A stretch of 64,000 nucleotides of DNA from contig MEHQ01004000.1 of the NCBI GenBank assembly GCA_008828725.1, positions 231,866 through 295,865 of the forward strand, read 5' to 3'. A program made the position numbers and the translations under genes. This stretch comes from Saccharina japonica (Eukaryota > Sar > Phaeophyceae > Laminariales > Laminariaceae). Position 1 is the first letter of the stretch; each line of letters starts with the position of its first letter. The notes below the pieces were generated by a model that saw only the letters and a program-made list of their open reading frames with translations, ran no database searches and was not told the origin of the DNA. Of this stretch, positions 1-13,200 are shown in pieces.

Positions 1-2395
1 CGACATATATACAGATACTGTAGCAACCTCCATATTTTAATACGCTCCCCCGACGTGCCTGGCCACCCAAAAGGCCTTTTGCCATTCGGATGGCGAGTCC
101 GGCGTGTACGAACTCGATAAGGGAACGTGCAGTTGTGTTTTTGTTGTTTTCATGCGCGTGATGTTTTTAGGCCGAACCCTCAAGTCAAAAACTTGCGAGC
201 GATCTTGGTGTACGTCGTGCGTTTCAGCTTGCGGCTTTCTGTTGGCGAAGGCTTGTTTACTGACTTCCAGAAAATACAGTTGTTCAAGAGAGATCAAAGA
301 CCTAACAAACAATTTCGTGAACTTGGATGCAGACCGCAAAGATATTCAGTTAGTTTCCGACGACCCAACTTCCACTGTCTGTTGTTCAAGCCTGTGCAAA
401 AAAGGCGTTGATGAGGGGAACGCGTAAAGGAAGAGGCTCGTGTTCCGTCAAGGATCAAAACTAAAAGAGACGAGGCCGTGGTTCCTTATGGCGCTAATGA
501 ACGACCTCAACACGTATCTATGTTTATAACAAAGTTACATCTGAATAAGGCGTTCATGGGTATATGTATATTGTATTTACTATGTGAAAACAATGTCCCC
601 AGAACATTTCCAATGGCGTATGAGGGTCCTTGTCAAAAACACCGACTTGAGTCGATAGTAGACCCACACTATTCGTCAGTTAGTTACAAAAACTTATGAT
701 ACGTAGATACTCCACGGCTAGCGATTGAGCTCTACTAAACCCAAAATATAATACAAGCATGCAGTACCACGTAGTGCGGGTTTTGTACGCACGTTTGCTA
801 TGGTACAGGTCTTGCTGATATCTTCCCTCAAGCTAATACACAGAACAAACACTGATCCTACTTGTGACTGCCACACACATTCGGCTAAGGTCCTATCATA
901 CATGCACATGAGCGCAACTGCTAACAGAAGAATACTCCATTGACTCCATGCATCCTTATCGTCACAAACTTCTAACTCATACATGCGCCAACACATTCAA
1001 ATACACTTTTTGCGGAAATGCGACTCTGCTACATCATACCCGCTACGTCTACGTGATATGCGATAATTTCAACTGCAGTATACCACACCATCAAGTATAA
1101 CTGTTGTATGGGAGATATTTCACTTACGCAAAGTACATACACCTCAATCGCCTAGGACACCTATTAATAGCGGGTGCACATAAAAGAGGATATGAAACTG
1201 TTGCTCTGCCATTGTGACAGTGTTTCTCCGGCTTTCTTATAATCAGCTACGTACCAGCCCCGCTTACTGAGATAATCAAACGGGGACTATATCCCGGCCA
1301 GTGAGACGACCAAACATTATATACCGTATATCTGCAAGAGTCTACAGTACAACAATTTAAACGTTCGTCGTTCCGCAACAACCTAGGGTAAACAGCCTGT
1401 CAACAATCCTGCCTCCCAAGGACACAAGCCTAAATACAGTAGCACACGTTCACTACCTGTTTTTATAGCTGAATCAAGGTATATATCCTTCGAAGGACAT
1501 ACCGTCCCGTGTATAACGGTCTCCAGCGCTTGCCCAGGTTGAAGATCCTGCCGCCATTTATAGTGGAGTACGGGGACCCACCTAGTCAAATTTTCCATTC
1601 AATACTCGATATTACTAATTCGAATTGTGGGGATCAATTCACAGTAGTACTTGACACACACCCGACGTTTCCTTGTGAACGTCAACGTGAATCATGTTTC
1701 CGTTTGCAGCTCCGTATAAGTATCGGTATGTCCACCCCAGAAATGACCCAAGTGCGGTGATTCGAGTGAAAAACACAATGCCAACGACGAAAACATTATT
1801 GCGTTCAAAACATGTTTGCTTTGCATTCCCTTAAACAGAGGCCACAGGCAAAACCATAATCGTCTACCGTAGCTCTAACCCGTATTGCACGCCACGGCCG
1901 CGACATAGCCGTCAAACTTTCAATAAAACACGACGTCAAAATAGCACCCTAACATCAACTTTGGTACAATTCACCTTAAAGCGTTTGTCTCTTCCATGGT
2001 CGGCAGGCGATGACAGTGAAGGATAAAGAGACAGGCTGCCCTGTAGGCACACGTAACACACAAAACTTGAAACCCATTAAAAAGACTGGGCACGACCGCA
2101 CGGGCCAACGTGTCACATCAGTGACTAATCGAAAAACCAGACCTATCAACGCGATCATTAAAAAGACAAGCTGGACATGAACCCAAGGAACAGCGTCTCG
2201 CATCTGCAATTCGGCAAGCCAAATAAGTAACTACCGCTCCATCCGGACTCGGGTCAACGCTTCGAAAAATACAGCACATATTGTTCGCCGGCTCACACTC
2301 CACGATTCCAACGAGTATGTGGCCGCTGCAAATTAAAATACTGCTGTACATAATATCCGGGTCGTCTTTCTGGAACAACCTAGTGCAACCGCTCT

Positions 2396-2487
2396 CTTTC
2401 CGGCGATGATACATGTCCAAATCGTCTCAGCGTGATACAGCCTTCCTTTCGGTATTGATACATGACGGAATCGTCTCAGCCATACCT
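2396..2487. repeat. Imperfect tandem duplication, period about 50
   Basis: Two units share the core ATACATG followed by AATCGTCTCAGC. Divergence between units is visible, so this is an old local duplication. Confidence 0.6.
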
Positions 2488-3830
2488 AACTAACGCAAGA
2501 CGTATATTATACTACAGAAGTACCCAGTATTCACTATCCTACAAAACCTATATACGTTTCCCGAAATAGTAATGTCGTGCATCACTGAAGGCGGCATCCG
2601 GCGACTTGTCCAACCCCCCCCCCCCCAGAGCTCCTGGACTTGCTATGCGTACAGTATATACATTTGTCGACCTAATTGTCAGACTGAGGGCAACGTCACC
2701 CCATCATGAACATGGCCGTGTATTCGGGTGGCCTCGGCATTTGCAATACATGTCGGTTGCGGTGACACCCAGTAACAGCCACAGTCTCTCTTCGAGCGAC
2801 GAATCCGCCACGTACCCCGGGTGTCTCCTTCCACGTCGACCTAAATCAGATACTTACATACAGAGTTTGTCAACCATAACAACAATATGTGGAATCCATC
2901 ATCGCCCTATCATGAACGAGGCCGTGTAGCCGGATAGGCTCCGTACCTGAAAACAACCCGGTGCGGTCACCGCCACAAACGTATCACACTTCCTGTATGT
3001 TGAGGGTTTGAGGTACATGTACTCGCTACATCTCCCCTGGGGTCTGATATCGCTGCGTCAGTGACGGCCTTTCGCACTTAGCCCCAAACGAATCTCGCGG
3101 CTAGGTAACACGGCACGGGAAGCCCACAAACATGTTATCCATTCCGCATTTTGTGCGTCATGATTCGCCCGCCTCCTCAGTCAGTAGTACACCGTTCGCT
3201 GAAGACAAAAACAGCAGGCGGTTGGCCACAGTTCCCAATACCATCGACCATCCTACAATCAAGCGTTTATGCTCTAACCACGCGCACAACCAATCTCTAA
3301 GGCGTTGCTTTTGACTTTTCTCCGCAACAAAGGGGAGCAGACAGACACGACCCACTTGGGATTTCCCCGGGCTCCACGTCAGCTGTACACTCTATCCTTG
3401 GCATCGCCAGTTCCACCGCTGTTGGCAAGTCCTTGCCGTGCAACCGGGGGGCAGCTCCCGGAGCATGAACGTTTGTACCCGTTGATGCACTCCATATGAG
3501 CAAAAATGTCCCCGGTTTGCCGGTGTAGCACACTGAGGCGTCGTCGCTTTATCATCACGGTAATATCACGTGCCACCACGGCCATCGCTTATCACGCCTC
3601 CTCGGCGGGTCGCGTATCATAGCGGAAGAAATTCAGCAGGCGCGCTGCTGCTACTACGAGTTGAGCGGGGAATATATGTTGTACAAACGAGGCAAACACG
3701 AGCACGGAAGGCAAGTGCGCTAATGAGTTAGAAAAATTCGTCAAGTGACGACAGCGAAACGGAGTCAACCAACGTTTGAGGTACTTATGTGAACGCGTTG
3801 AAACCTAATAATAGCGTGTTTAGAACACAG

Positions 3831-3937
3831 GTACATATAGAGAAGTACATATAGAGAGGTGTTCTGCTTTCGGGACTGTTATGAGTGATCTATGTTGAAG
3901 CTCATGCTGCACATTGTCGGATGGCAAAGGTAATCAT
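3831..3937 (+). repeat. Short duplication and a repeat fragment shared with 45.2 kb
   Basis: GTACATATAGAGA occurs twice at 3831-3859. Bases 3895-3937 then match 45163-45205 closely (shared core CATGCTGCACATTGTCGG and ATGGCAAA), so this flank contains a dispersed repeat fragment close to the 3' end of the large gene. Confidence 0.65.
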
Positions 3938-4003
3938 AATTATTATATATCGGGTAGGTGTTGATGAAAGGGGAGCCACGATAACCTTTAAGCGGTGTGC
4001 TTG

Positions 4004-4249
4004 TTAATTGGGCGTATACGTAGTAGCATGAAACGGTCCGGATATGCTCGCACACGTTGTGGTCAAACCGCACCTGGCGCTCAAGTCGGAGAGAATGTCT
4101 GGATCAGTGGCATGTTGTGTCCAGAAAGGAGGGGCTTCCTCCTCTTCGGGCATGTAGTCGTCCTCGTCACTGGAAGCGCCGTTACGACTGTCGGGCTTTG
4201 GGGTGGCTAGGGATGCGCCAGTGCCACTATCTTCACCACGCATAACCCC
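4004..4249 (-). CDS. Exon 27: acidic cytosolic tail and stop
   Basis: Residues 1770-1850 and TAA. It opens GVMRGEDSGTGASLATP, contains SSDEDDYMPEEEEAPPFW and ends TPN. The acceptor is ACACAG. No other in-frame continuation fits after exon 26. Confidence 0.82.
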   Translation of the reverse strand, partial: GVMRGEDSGTGASLATPKPDSRNGASSDEDDYMPEEEEAPPFWTQHATDPDILSDLSARCGLTTTCASISGPFHATTYTPN

Positions 4250-7200
4250 CTGTGTCCAGGTCGTGTGAGGCAGGAGCCGTAGGATGAATTTAGTAAATTG
4301 GGCACATATTGTCACATGTGACCGGTGCAGTATCTGTGTGATTGCGGTAGATATCATGCACGCTCATACCGTATCGAGGTTGTGGTATCATTCATTTTGT
4401 GCTCTTTGGGATGGATGGAGGACAACGCTTTTGGTTCGGCCTTGGTGGTCTAGATGCGGGACAGGGCACGCCTTAACGGACGTCTCAACGTGCTGGACAG
4501 GACGGACACCGTGAGACGACCCTCTCCGGACAGTCAAAACACTATACGCAACGAGAAATCAAATAAAAACTCTGTATATGTTGCCGAGCTGCCCTCCTAT
4601 CACACAGTGACGTATATGTCCATATGTCCAGCCGGAGAAACTGATTGGGTCATGGACACAATTGTAAACACTCCTTCGATCTATACCCTTCTTATGTAGA
4701 GTCCTGAGACAAAGCATGCGGGAGAATAGCGTACAAATCAACTATCAAGCCCCCACGAAACCATAGAGCGTTTGACATTAAAACCAAGGCTATGAAGCAC
4801 AGTGAGTACGATGTACTGTACGCAACCACTACTACCACCTTATAGAGCGGTAACCCACACATATCCACGACTAGAGAACGGTTTTACCTTAACGCCGCCC
4901 CCACTGAACGTAGCCTTCATCGTGACCCAGCTGTTCCAACCGATCGACAGGACGAACATCACATGAATCATGACCAGCACCACAGAATAGACTGCGCTAC
5001 TGTTCGATTTCGGGTCGGCCAACTCCGCCTGCAGGATTAACGCCAAGAAGTTGGTGAAGAAGATGACGAGGCTCCCCTTGTTCGGCGTTGACACGGGGTC
5101 GGGGTCGAACGGGAAGCAGCAACGATGATGAGAGGCCCAAAGATTACTGTTGTGTTGTGTTGCGACTCGGGGAAATACGCTTTGCTAGTCAGATAGGTGA
5201 CATTGCCGTGTGGCGTTGTGGCGTATGCTACTTTTGGGGTGCAAGCCTATCGTATTGGCGATCTTCACCTCAAGATCTCTATAACTCGTCCTGAACAGGT
5301 TTGAAAAAGGGGGGTGAACGTGCAACCCGACCGTTAAACAAGTATGAAACCCATGAGATTTCAAGACAATGGGGCTAAGGAGCCCGTTCGGCCGAGCTTT
5401 GTTTTACCTATACGTGCTACGCCAATCGCAGCACACGTCCGGTATACAGGAAAGGTAGGTGTCCACTTATTTGGAACGGGTCAACGAAATGGGAGGAAGG
5501 CAAGCAGGCTGCAATCACCGAGCATGTTCGTCAGGTACGGTACCTAACCTCGTCCGTCTTGGGAACTTGAAGGTATTTTTATCGGCAGCATGTGCACGGC
5601 GACTGCTGTCGACTTGATAACGGAAATGCACACATGATCACAAACACGCGCGTAGCATATTGGGCGTGCGTGAGAAAGAGTCATATTTAGACTTCAACCA
5701 AAACCAGTTCCGGCACACAGACTAGCGGAATATGACATATGCTCTGGTCCAAGGGTGACTCAGACCTTTTGTTTCGGCTGTTGAACGTACCACGTACGCG
5801 AATTTGTGAATTAGTGCGGTTCGTCCTCGATTATAACGTCGCCCAAAATGTCCGATAGCACAGTAAAGACGGAAATCGACTCACCGTACGGTAAAGCTGA
5901 ATTTCATGGTCGTCGATGTGAGGCTTCTGAAGCTCGAACACCCACAAGCTATGTACGCCGAGAGCGTATGTACAGAACGAGGCGAAGCAAGAGAGCAGCG
6001 GCGGTAACAGAAGGAAGATCGTGGCTTAGATGAAATAAACACGGAAGACCTCGTTACTCGACACTATTTTAATCTGTTCTGGTTTGTTCGACTTGCTATC
6101 ATTAGCATACTTTGCTTTATTTTGTTTACTGTACATAGTGACCATGCGTGCTAACCACGATCTGGCGGACGCGGTGCGTTCCGAGGCCTGCCGGAGCGCC
6201 TACGATACAGACATTCGCTGGCGTTTGACAGGCGTTCGCAGTCTTGTATCGCCTCCTCTAAGATTTTCTACTATTGATAACATATACATAAAACATGCGA
6301 GTGCCCTTTAGCTGTATATGGCAGTGCTTTCAATCCATGGTAAACCAATCTGCACGATTGAACTGCGCCATCGCGAACATTCAAGTGTGTGGTGCACGTG
6401 TATTCTGTTTTACTGGCCTGAATACTCGTTTACTGTCGTTGGAGTAGATACCCTAGTTAAACCCACAGGCGGCAAACGGGTGAAGCAAGCAAAGCAAGGG
6501 TGTACGCTGCCTACCCCCGAAACCTCGAACACATTAGACAGTTCCGAACAGTTCCGTACAGTGGTACGTAAATGTCGGACTGAATCCTCGATCTAACGAC
6601 TGGTGTACTTTCATGTTTCGCACTTACTCGCCTTCAATGACTATTGTTATAGTGCAGCAACAGCGGCAGTACTGGTTCCACGACAACAACTCATGCCCGT
6701 TTCCGGTCGGCACGTCAAGACGCATCCCACCGTCATGGTTGAAGTTTTCGGCTGAGTATTATCTGACCGGATGAGCTTCGCATGCGTGCAACCACCGACT
6801 ACTCTAGCAATATGCTTTTACTACCTAGTTTGTGCTAGGAACAGCCGGTGGAAGTCTACACTTGGATTTGAGCGAAAACAAGTTTTCGACGTTTTCTTTC
6901 TTGTGGTATATTGATTTCCTCATGGAAGGGGCTCAGACAATATGGTGGCACCCTGATGATGGTGTTGCTCTAATGCCATATATGTTTTTTAACAACCCTA
7001 TATACCTGAGAAAATGGCCACGAACACCATGATCACTGCTCATTTATCGTCTCGACTCGTCCCGTCTACGTTTCGACTATTTTTCTTTTCCACAAGTATG
7101 CGACACAGGCGCCTGTTCGTTAAAACTATATTTCTCCACCATCACAAGTGTTCGAGACAAACACTTGATGGCAAATGTTTAGATTGCTTTGCAGGTACGG

Positions 7201-10200
7201 TGCCTCGTGCACGCATCCTTACGCGATTCACTACCTCGTTGTCGTGTGGAATTGACAAATGTTTTGGCCGTTGATGGACTACGAGTAAAGCCATGAATGG
7301 ACGTGAGAACATTCTACAAACAAAAGACATCTTCGAGGCGCTGTTTAGGCGCAAATGCATTTCGCCTCGAGGCATGCAACGCTTAGCGCACTACTCCATC
7401 ACACACCATCGTACAGAGTTTAACTGGGCCTAGATAACTCCCAATGCTTGACGTTTTTTGGCGAGGTTCTTTCAGTCTTGCACATTACATAGAGTACGCA
7501 ACACCACGAGCCAACCGAAAGAACCATCACGGCTACCTGATCACGTATTTTTTCTGAAATCAAGGTTCCGATAACCACTGCACTACGAGTTGTTGTATGC
7601 TTGAATAACAGGCGGCCGGGACCTCCTGCCGTGAAACATTTGGGTTAAACCAAATGCTTGATGCTTCATTAAACAATACAACATACCAATAGCCGTGCCG
7701 AATGTTATGATGTCGATACGTCGCGCAATTCGGCACATTGTCCGAGGTCGCAAATGGGTGTTGTGTCATCCACATTGTGCAAATAGGGGAGGGGTGTGCT
7801 CGCTTCACAAAAAGCGCTTGGATCAGCTCGTTTATGCAACCGTACCTGATAAACGCAAAGATGCACCCGTAAACCACCTGTCCCGACGTGTCAGGCACGA
7901 AGACGAGCAGCCCCGTTAGCAGCAGACGCCTGATGCACTCCAACACCTGCCCCGAAAGCCGAAGTTCGTGCAAGACACATTACTCGACCGTAGCGACACA
8001 GACACCTACAACGCATATAAAGTAACCGACCAATGTCAACAGCTAACCAAACCAATCGAACGGTTTTCCATAAATAGGTATGCGTTCTGTTGTGTTTGTC
8101 CTGCGTATAGTTGTTGGCAGAGGTCGTGGACAATCCTTCTTTTTGAAGGCGAATGCGGCTTACACATGTACACCTTGCGACTGAGCTTGAGCACAGTACC
8201 ATCCTACTATTGTCAACACGTGTTCGGCTCCACTGGTATTCCAGACTTTCGTCGTGCATGATGTTCTCGGAACAGAGATCAAGCTGACCGAGTAGAGAAA
8301 CATGTAACATCACTCTGGTCCTCAAGCTGTCACTCTCTCTTATTTATATGTGTTGACATGGGCACGTACAAAACATCGGGTGGGACAAGGTGCTGGGCGC
8401 GGGCTCCTGCTGAGTTCAGAAAAGTAGGTGTGGGTAACTCGGCTAACCTAGATACGACGACCTGCTGTAGCAAACTTTCTACCAGGTACTGTACCTTGAA
8501 CAGTCTGCAACAATTTAGAACTGACAAAGTTAAGTGTGCTAACACATTCAGACGGACGGAAGCATATACATTTTACACGGTAGCATGCGCTCAACTTACC
8601 TCGTAGTAGTAGCGACTGGGGTAGTAGGCGCTCCAAAGGAATGACGTTGGCGCAACGGTTTGGTTCCTACTGCGTTGGACGATCTTCTGACGCTGTCATG
8701 GACCATAACGTTTCAACAACGGGACGCGTGAGCAATGCCACCCAAGAAGGGGAAAGAGACGCGGCAATATATTTGTATGCGGGATTGGGCTCGAGACAGG
8801 CAGCAGGAGAGCGTCCCCTTGCGGCAAGTCGCACCACAAAACGGCAGAAACGGTACGATCTGCAACAACGTACACAAGTGAGCGAGGGGTTGCGTTACCG
8901 TTGTACAACGCGGTTCTCTGCACGAATCACAACCGCTGAGAGACACGGCGCTGCAAACAGAACTGTTTTGTGCCGGGGTGTCGAGCGATGCTACGATAGA
9001 CGTAGCACTATTTGTCGAAACTGTTTCTGACCGATGAGTCTCTTTACCCGTGGACCTGCACGACAGGTTTGGAACGTCATTAATGGTTTACAACATGTGG
9101 TGTTGTCTACCTAGCCCATGGGGTTCCTCTTCTCCGTGTTGTTGGGGTTTAGCCCGTTACAAAATAGATAACTCGTCTAGTGAGGAGTTTCATTGAAAAA
9201 TAGGAGCTACCAATGCCGCAACATGGGTCTGTTCCGAATGATCGCGCGCTTCGCAAACTCTACACGTAAGTCGTGGTAATACTACGGTACCAATGAAGTC
9301 CATAGGTGTGCTACAAAATGAAACGTGTGCCTGGTGTAGAAGTTCTGACGAGGATTCCAGGTTTGATAGCCGTCGTTGTGGATATTTCCCAGTATTTACG
9401 GAGGGACAGCAAATTAACCTAATGCGTTGCGCACCATAATACAGCGTTTAGGGTTTATCTCTGTACTTAGAGGGAGCCGCAGCGACAGAGCCTATAGTCA
9501 AACCTAAAACATATTGTTCAGTACGACATGAGCAATATAATTTCGGGGCTACGTACTGAAAGCGCAGCCTACCTACGCTCAACGATGGGAGCCGACACCA
9601 GCCTGGTACGCATTAATGATGTCCAACACAACACTAGCTTGGCTGATTCATGACGATCGAAACAAATTGTACTACAGAACCATGCTCACCATAATATTCT
9701 CGGCCCCTCGGCACTCGCACAAGCTGTTGTCCACTCGAGGGTTAATAGCAGACCTTTGGCGAACAAGGAGATAGAAGAATGCCGCGGGGATGCCTACGGG
9801 GTCTGCGGTGCCGGGCGGGTCGAGAAAACGGGCAAAGCTGAATGTTTACCACGCTACCGGAGGATAAAAAGTGCAAACATAAACATATTAGCGACTAGTT
9901 CGGAAGGGCTAAGGGGGTCGTTGCTCGAACCAGCGATGAATGTAGCGGGACAGGACCCGCACGACAGTGACACCGTTCGGTGTCCAGTGATCTCAAGAGA
10001 CGATGGGAGAAGATAGTTGTTACACAACCTATTACTGACCAAGCACAACGTTTCCAGATGTATGCTGTTGTTTCGACCATCGGTTGACGACTGAGTGAAT
10101 ATTCCACGATCAAAAGTCATACATATATATATACGAAGTATTGCACTGTTGGGATCAAGTGTGGTCATATACCCTGACACAGCATCAGGCTAGGATAGGA

Positions 10201-13200
10201 AATATAACGAAGGTTATACAAAACACAATGCATTGCTGTAGGTAGAACCTTCCGGGTATTCCGGAGGCAGGTTTGCAAGCGACGAGTATTAGCAGCGCGA
10301 CGTCGGAATTTGATAACTATATCACGCAATCGACGGCGCAGGTTGGCGATAGAGTCGAAGCGTTGTCGTGGACATACTCGCTCTCTTCGCAGAGTTTGAC
10401 AGGTGGACAGAAAGGGCACACAAATGTACGCCGTTGAGTGTAGAGCGTAGTTTTTTTACCCATTGTGGGTTTGGATTGTCGCAGAACGGCTGTCGTTAAT
10501 TTTACCCATCGCTAATCGCACACGGTCCGTGTGCTCAAAGCCAGCTCCTCTTCACATATGCTGCAATGGGTTTCATTTCGATCAAGGTTCTGCTATCGCC
10601 TCAATTTCCTTCCCCACGGTCGGTCGTTGACCTTGCCGTTCAACGCGTCTTCGTCATTTGACGTACAATGATACAAAACGACTAATTTCCCCGTTCTGCT
10701 AGGACCTCAATCGGGGAGTACAGCCAGTGAGTGACACCGGGATACGAAGTACATCCCATTTGAGTAGTAAATGGAAGCGACAATCGTGCTGAGAAAACAT
10801 TTGCGTCGCTCGAGTTGAATAAGGTCATCACGAGACCGACCACGTAACCCCGCACTATAGTTATGCAGTCGTCGTATGTGACTTCAACAAGCGAACAACA
10901 GCGCAAACGCGTGCTACCCGGATACCCATAATATTAAGCGGCCTAATGAAGCTCTCGAACTCACAGAGAACGATCATGACGGCCGCATATCTCATATACA
11001 TCGTGTGCTTGGGCGTGTCGCACTCGATGCGCGCATCCGCGTGGAGGTAGCTTCTGCCGATCTCCTCATAATCTTCGCAGGAGAACGTCTGAAACACCTG
11101 TGGGGTTGCAAAAATAATTCATTAGGCTAGGAATGTACATGGAAATGAAGGCTCATTAATTTGCCGGCTTCATCGGTAGTCGCTTTAGTGCGAAGTGTTA
11201 TGTGGATACCCATGTAACATACCCCAGCCACCGTTGAGCGGCGGTGGGGCTCGTCTGCCATGCACAGTGTTGCTATTTATTCGATGACCTACGCCACGTC
11301 ACAGACTTCTGGGCGTGGGGAGATTACACCTGACCGTGCTACGTATGCCACAGTTTTATGCTCTGCCGCATCGGCGTGAGCGCAGTGAGTGACAGTTACG
11401 TCACCAAGGTTTGACTGATTGCGAATGCGCTCAAAGGTGACGGGGACCCCACCCCCTTAGATGATGTGGACCAAACCAGACTCCCTGTGCAGACATCGAA
11501 GATGTAGGACACCATTAGGCGTACCCACTCGAGGGGTTGTCGACACCTTGCGTGGTATTCTGGTCATGTCAATGTCTCCACCCCGAGTTGACGACGATCG
11601 CATCGTTGTAAGTGGCGGGGGGGTGGTGCTGTGGTCGACCGGCGAGGCCGAACGAATTGAAAGCGCACTACCATATCGACAGGCACATCGATAGCCGATG
11701 ACAGCGCAGGGGTTAGCCATTAAACACCTTACACGTTGCGTTCGGCAATGCTCACGAACCGTCACCGTGTTGATGGACACTTGAGGCTACTTCACCGCGA
11801 AAATAGCGGCGGGTGGCTGCAAAGGAGTATTGAGAGTAACGAATGGGTAGCTCGGACTTTTACTCGAACGCGTTTCGCGACTGTTCGCTGGATATTGTTG
11901 GATTCTGTACACTCACCACTGTGGACACTTGACTGTAGACGAGGTACAGGATGATCAGGGTCATCGTGGTGTGTCTGGCAAACAGTCCCCACAGCTGGTT
12001 CTGTTATTAGCGGACAATGGCGCACGATCAAACCAACAGAGGCGGCGTAGTTTGAAACCTAGGCCGATATTGCGTGCACGTTATGGATGGGCATACGCAC
12101 CACGAGAAATATTAAGCGTCAATGACGAAAGTATTCATTTTTCTCAATTGGTGATAAGAAGGCGCCTGAGAAACTCAGCACGAAGAAGCTTGATTCCAAC
12201 TTAAAATATGGTTACAACGGATATTTCCCGGTCCCTGATGGCGCCAAGGTCAAAGACATCCCCACAACCGACGCATTTGCGAACGAAGTTTTCGTGGGAG
12301 TTGAAGGGGTCCGCCTGAGCGATGTATTCTGTTAATTCACCTGACCCTTGTCGTCCTCATCACCAGGCCCGACCTTCGAGATGGCTCGGAGAGAACGAAT
12401 AGAAGCGCCGATGGATCGGTCCCTAGTTTGTGGATGCGGGATAGGAATTCGTGCCGGCCTCTCCGCGTCATTGTCAGAGGAACCCAGCACCCAGTTGCTT
12501 TGGGTGTCAAGCTCTATGTCCGTCGGCCTGGAGATGGGGGTGTCGGTACCCGTGGACATCTTGTCGTTGGGCGCCGGTCCTTGAGCTCCGAAGGTGCCGG
12601 CTGTTACACTGGACTTGAACCGCGCGGAGGAGGTCGAAGAGTCTGGAGGCTCGAGGATTTGGGCGCGTCTCGCGTTGGTCAACGCCGGGAGGGACACTTC
12701 CGTCGGTTTGCTGAACATGCTGGGCATTTCGATGGCCCTCCCGGTAGCGATGTTGCGTCGTATGGGGCTCGCGCCTACGTGGAACGTGGCTGCGAGGAGG
12801 CCTAGGAGAACAATAGGCCCGGTTGTGACGATCCTACTCATGAGAGCGGCAACGGCGTAACGCATGAAGGCGTGGCAAGGGTATATGAGTAAAGCTGCAG
12901 AAATACAAACATTGCTCGAATGGAAAATGTTGCAGTGTAAGCGCAATCCGAGGCAAGTCAACGAAAGCACGAAGGGCTGAAACCTTCTCGCGACTAAACA
13001 ATACGAGCTTCGAACCGCAGCGGGGAGGGGAGAGGAGAGCCTGCCATGTGACCCTGGACCTGGTGTACGGCTAGGAAAGAGCGAACAGATAAGGGTAACA
13101 CTACTAAGTTGGATGGAATAAAATACATGTCGGCTTTAAATCTGTTTCAACACTCGCGTTACACATGTTACGAGAGAGGTTCACCATGGTTTTGTTGAGG

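Larger units (their letters stand above)
1..4003. other. Downstream flank without a supported gene
   Basis: Open frames here are short, overlap on both strands and lack recognisable motifs. The 3' untranslated region of the large gene presumably lies in 3000-4003, but I could not place a poly(A) site. It holds a 50-base-period imperfect duplication at 2396-2487 and a short duplication at 3831-3859. Confidence 0.5.

Noticed and set aside
12348-12860. Long plus-strand open frames opposite exon 19
   Set aside because: They are antisense shadows of a GC-rich coding exon; the minus frame has the membrane span and consistent splice sites.
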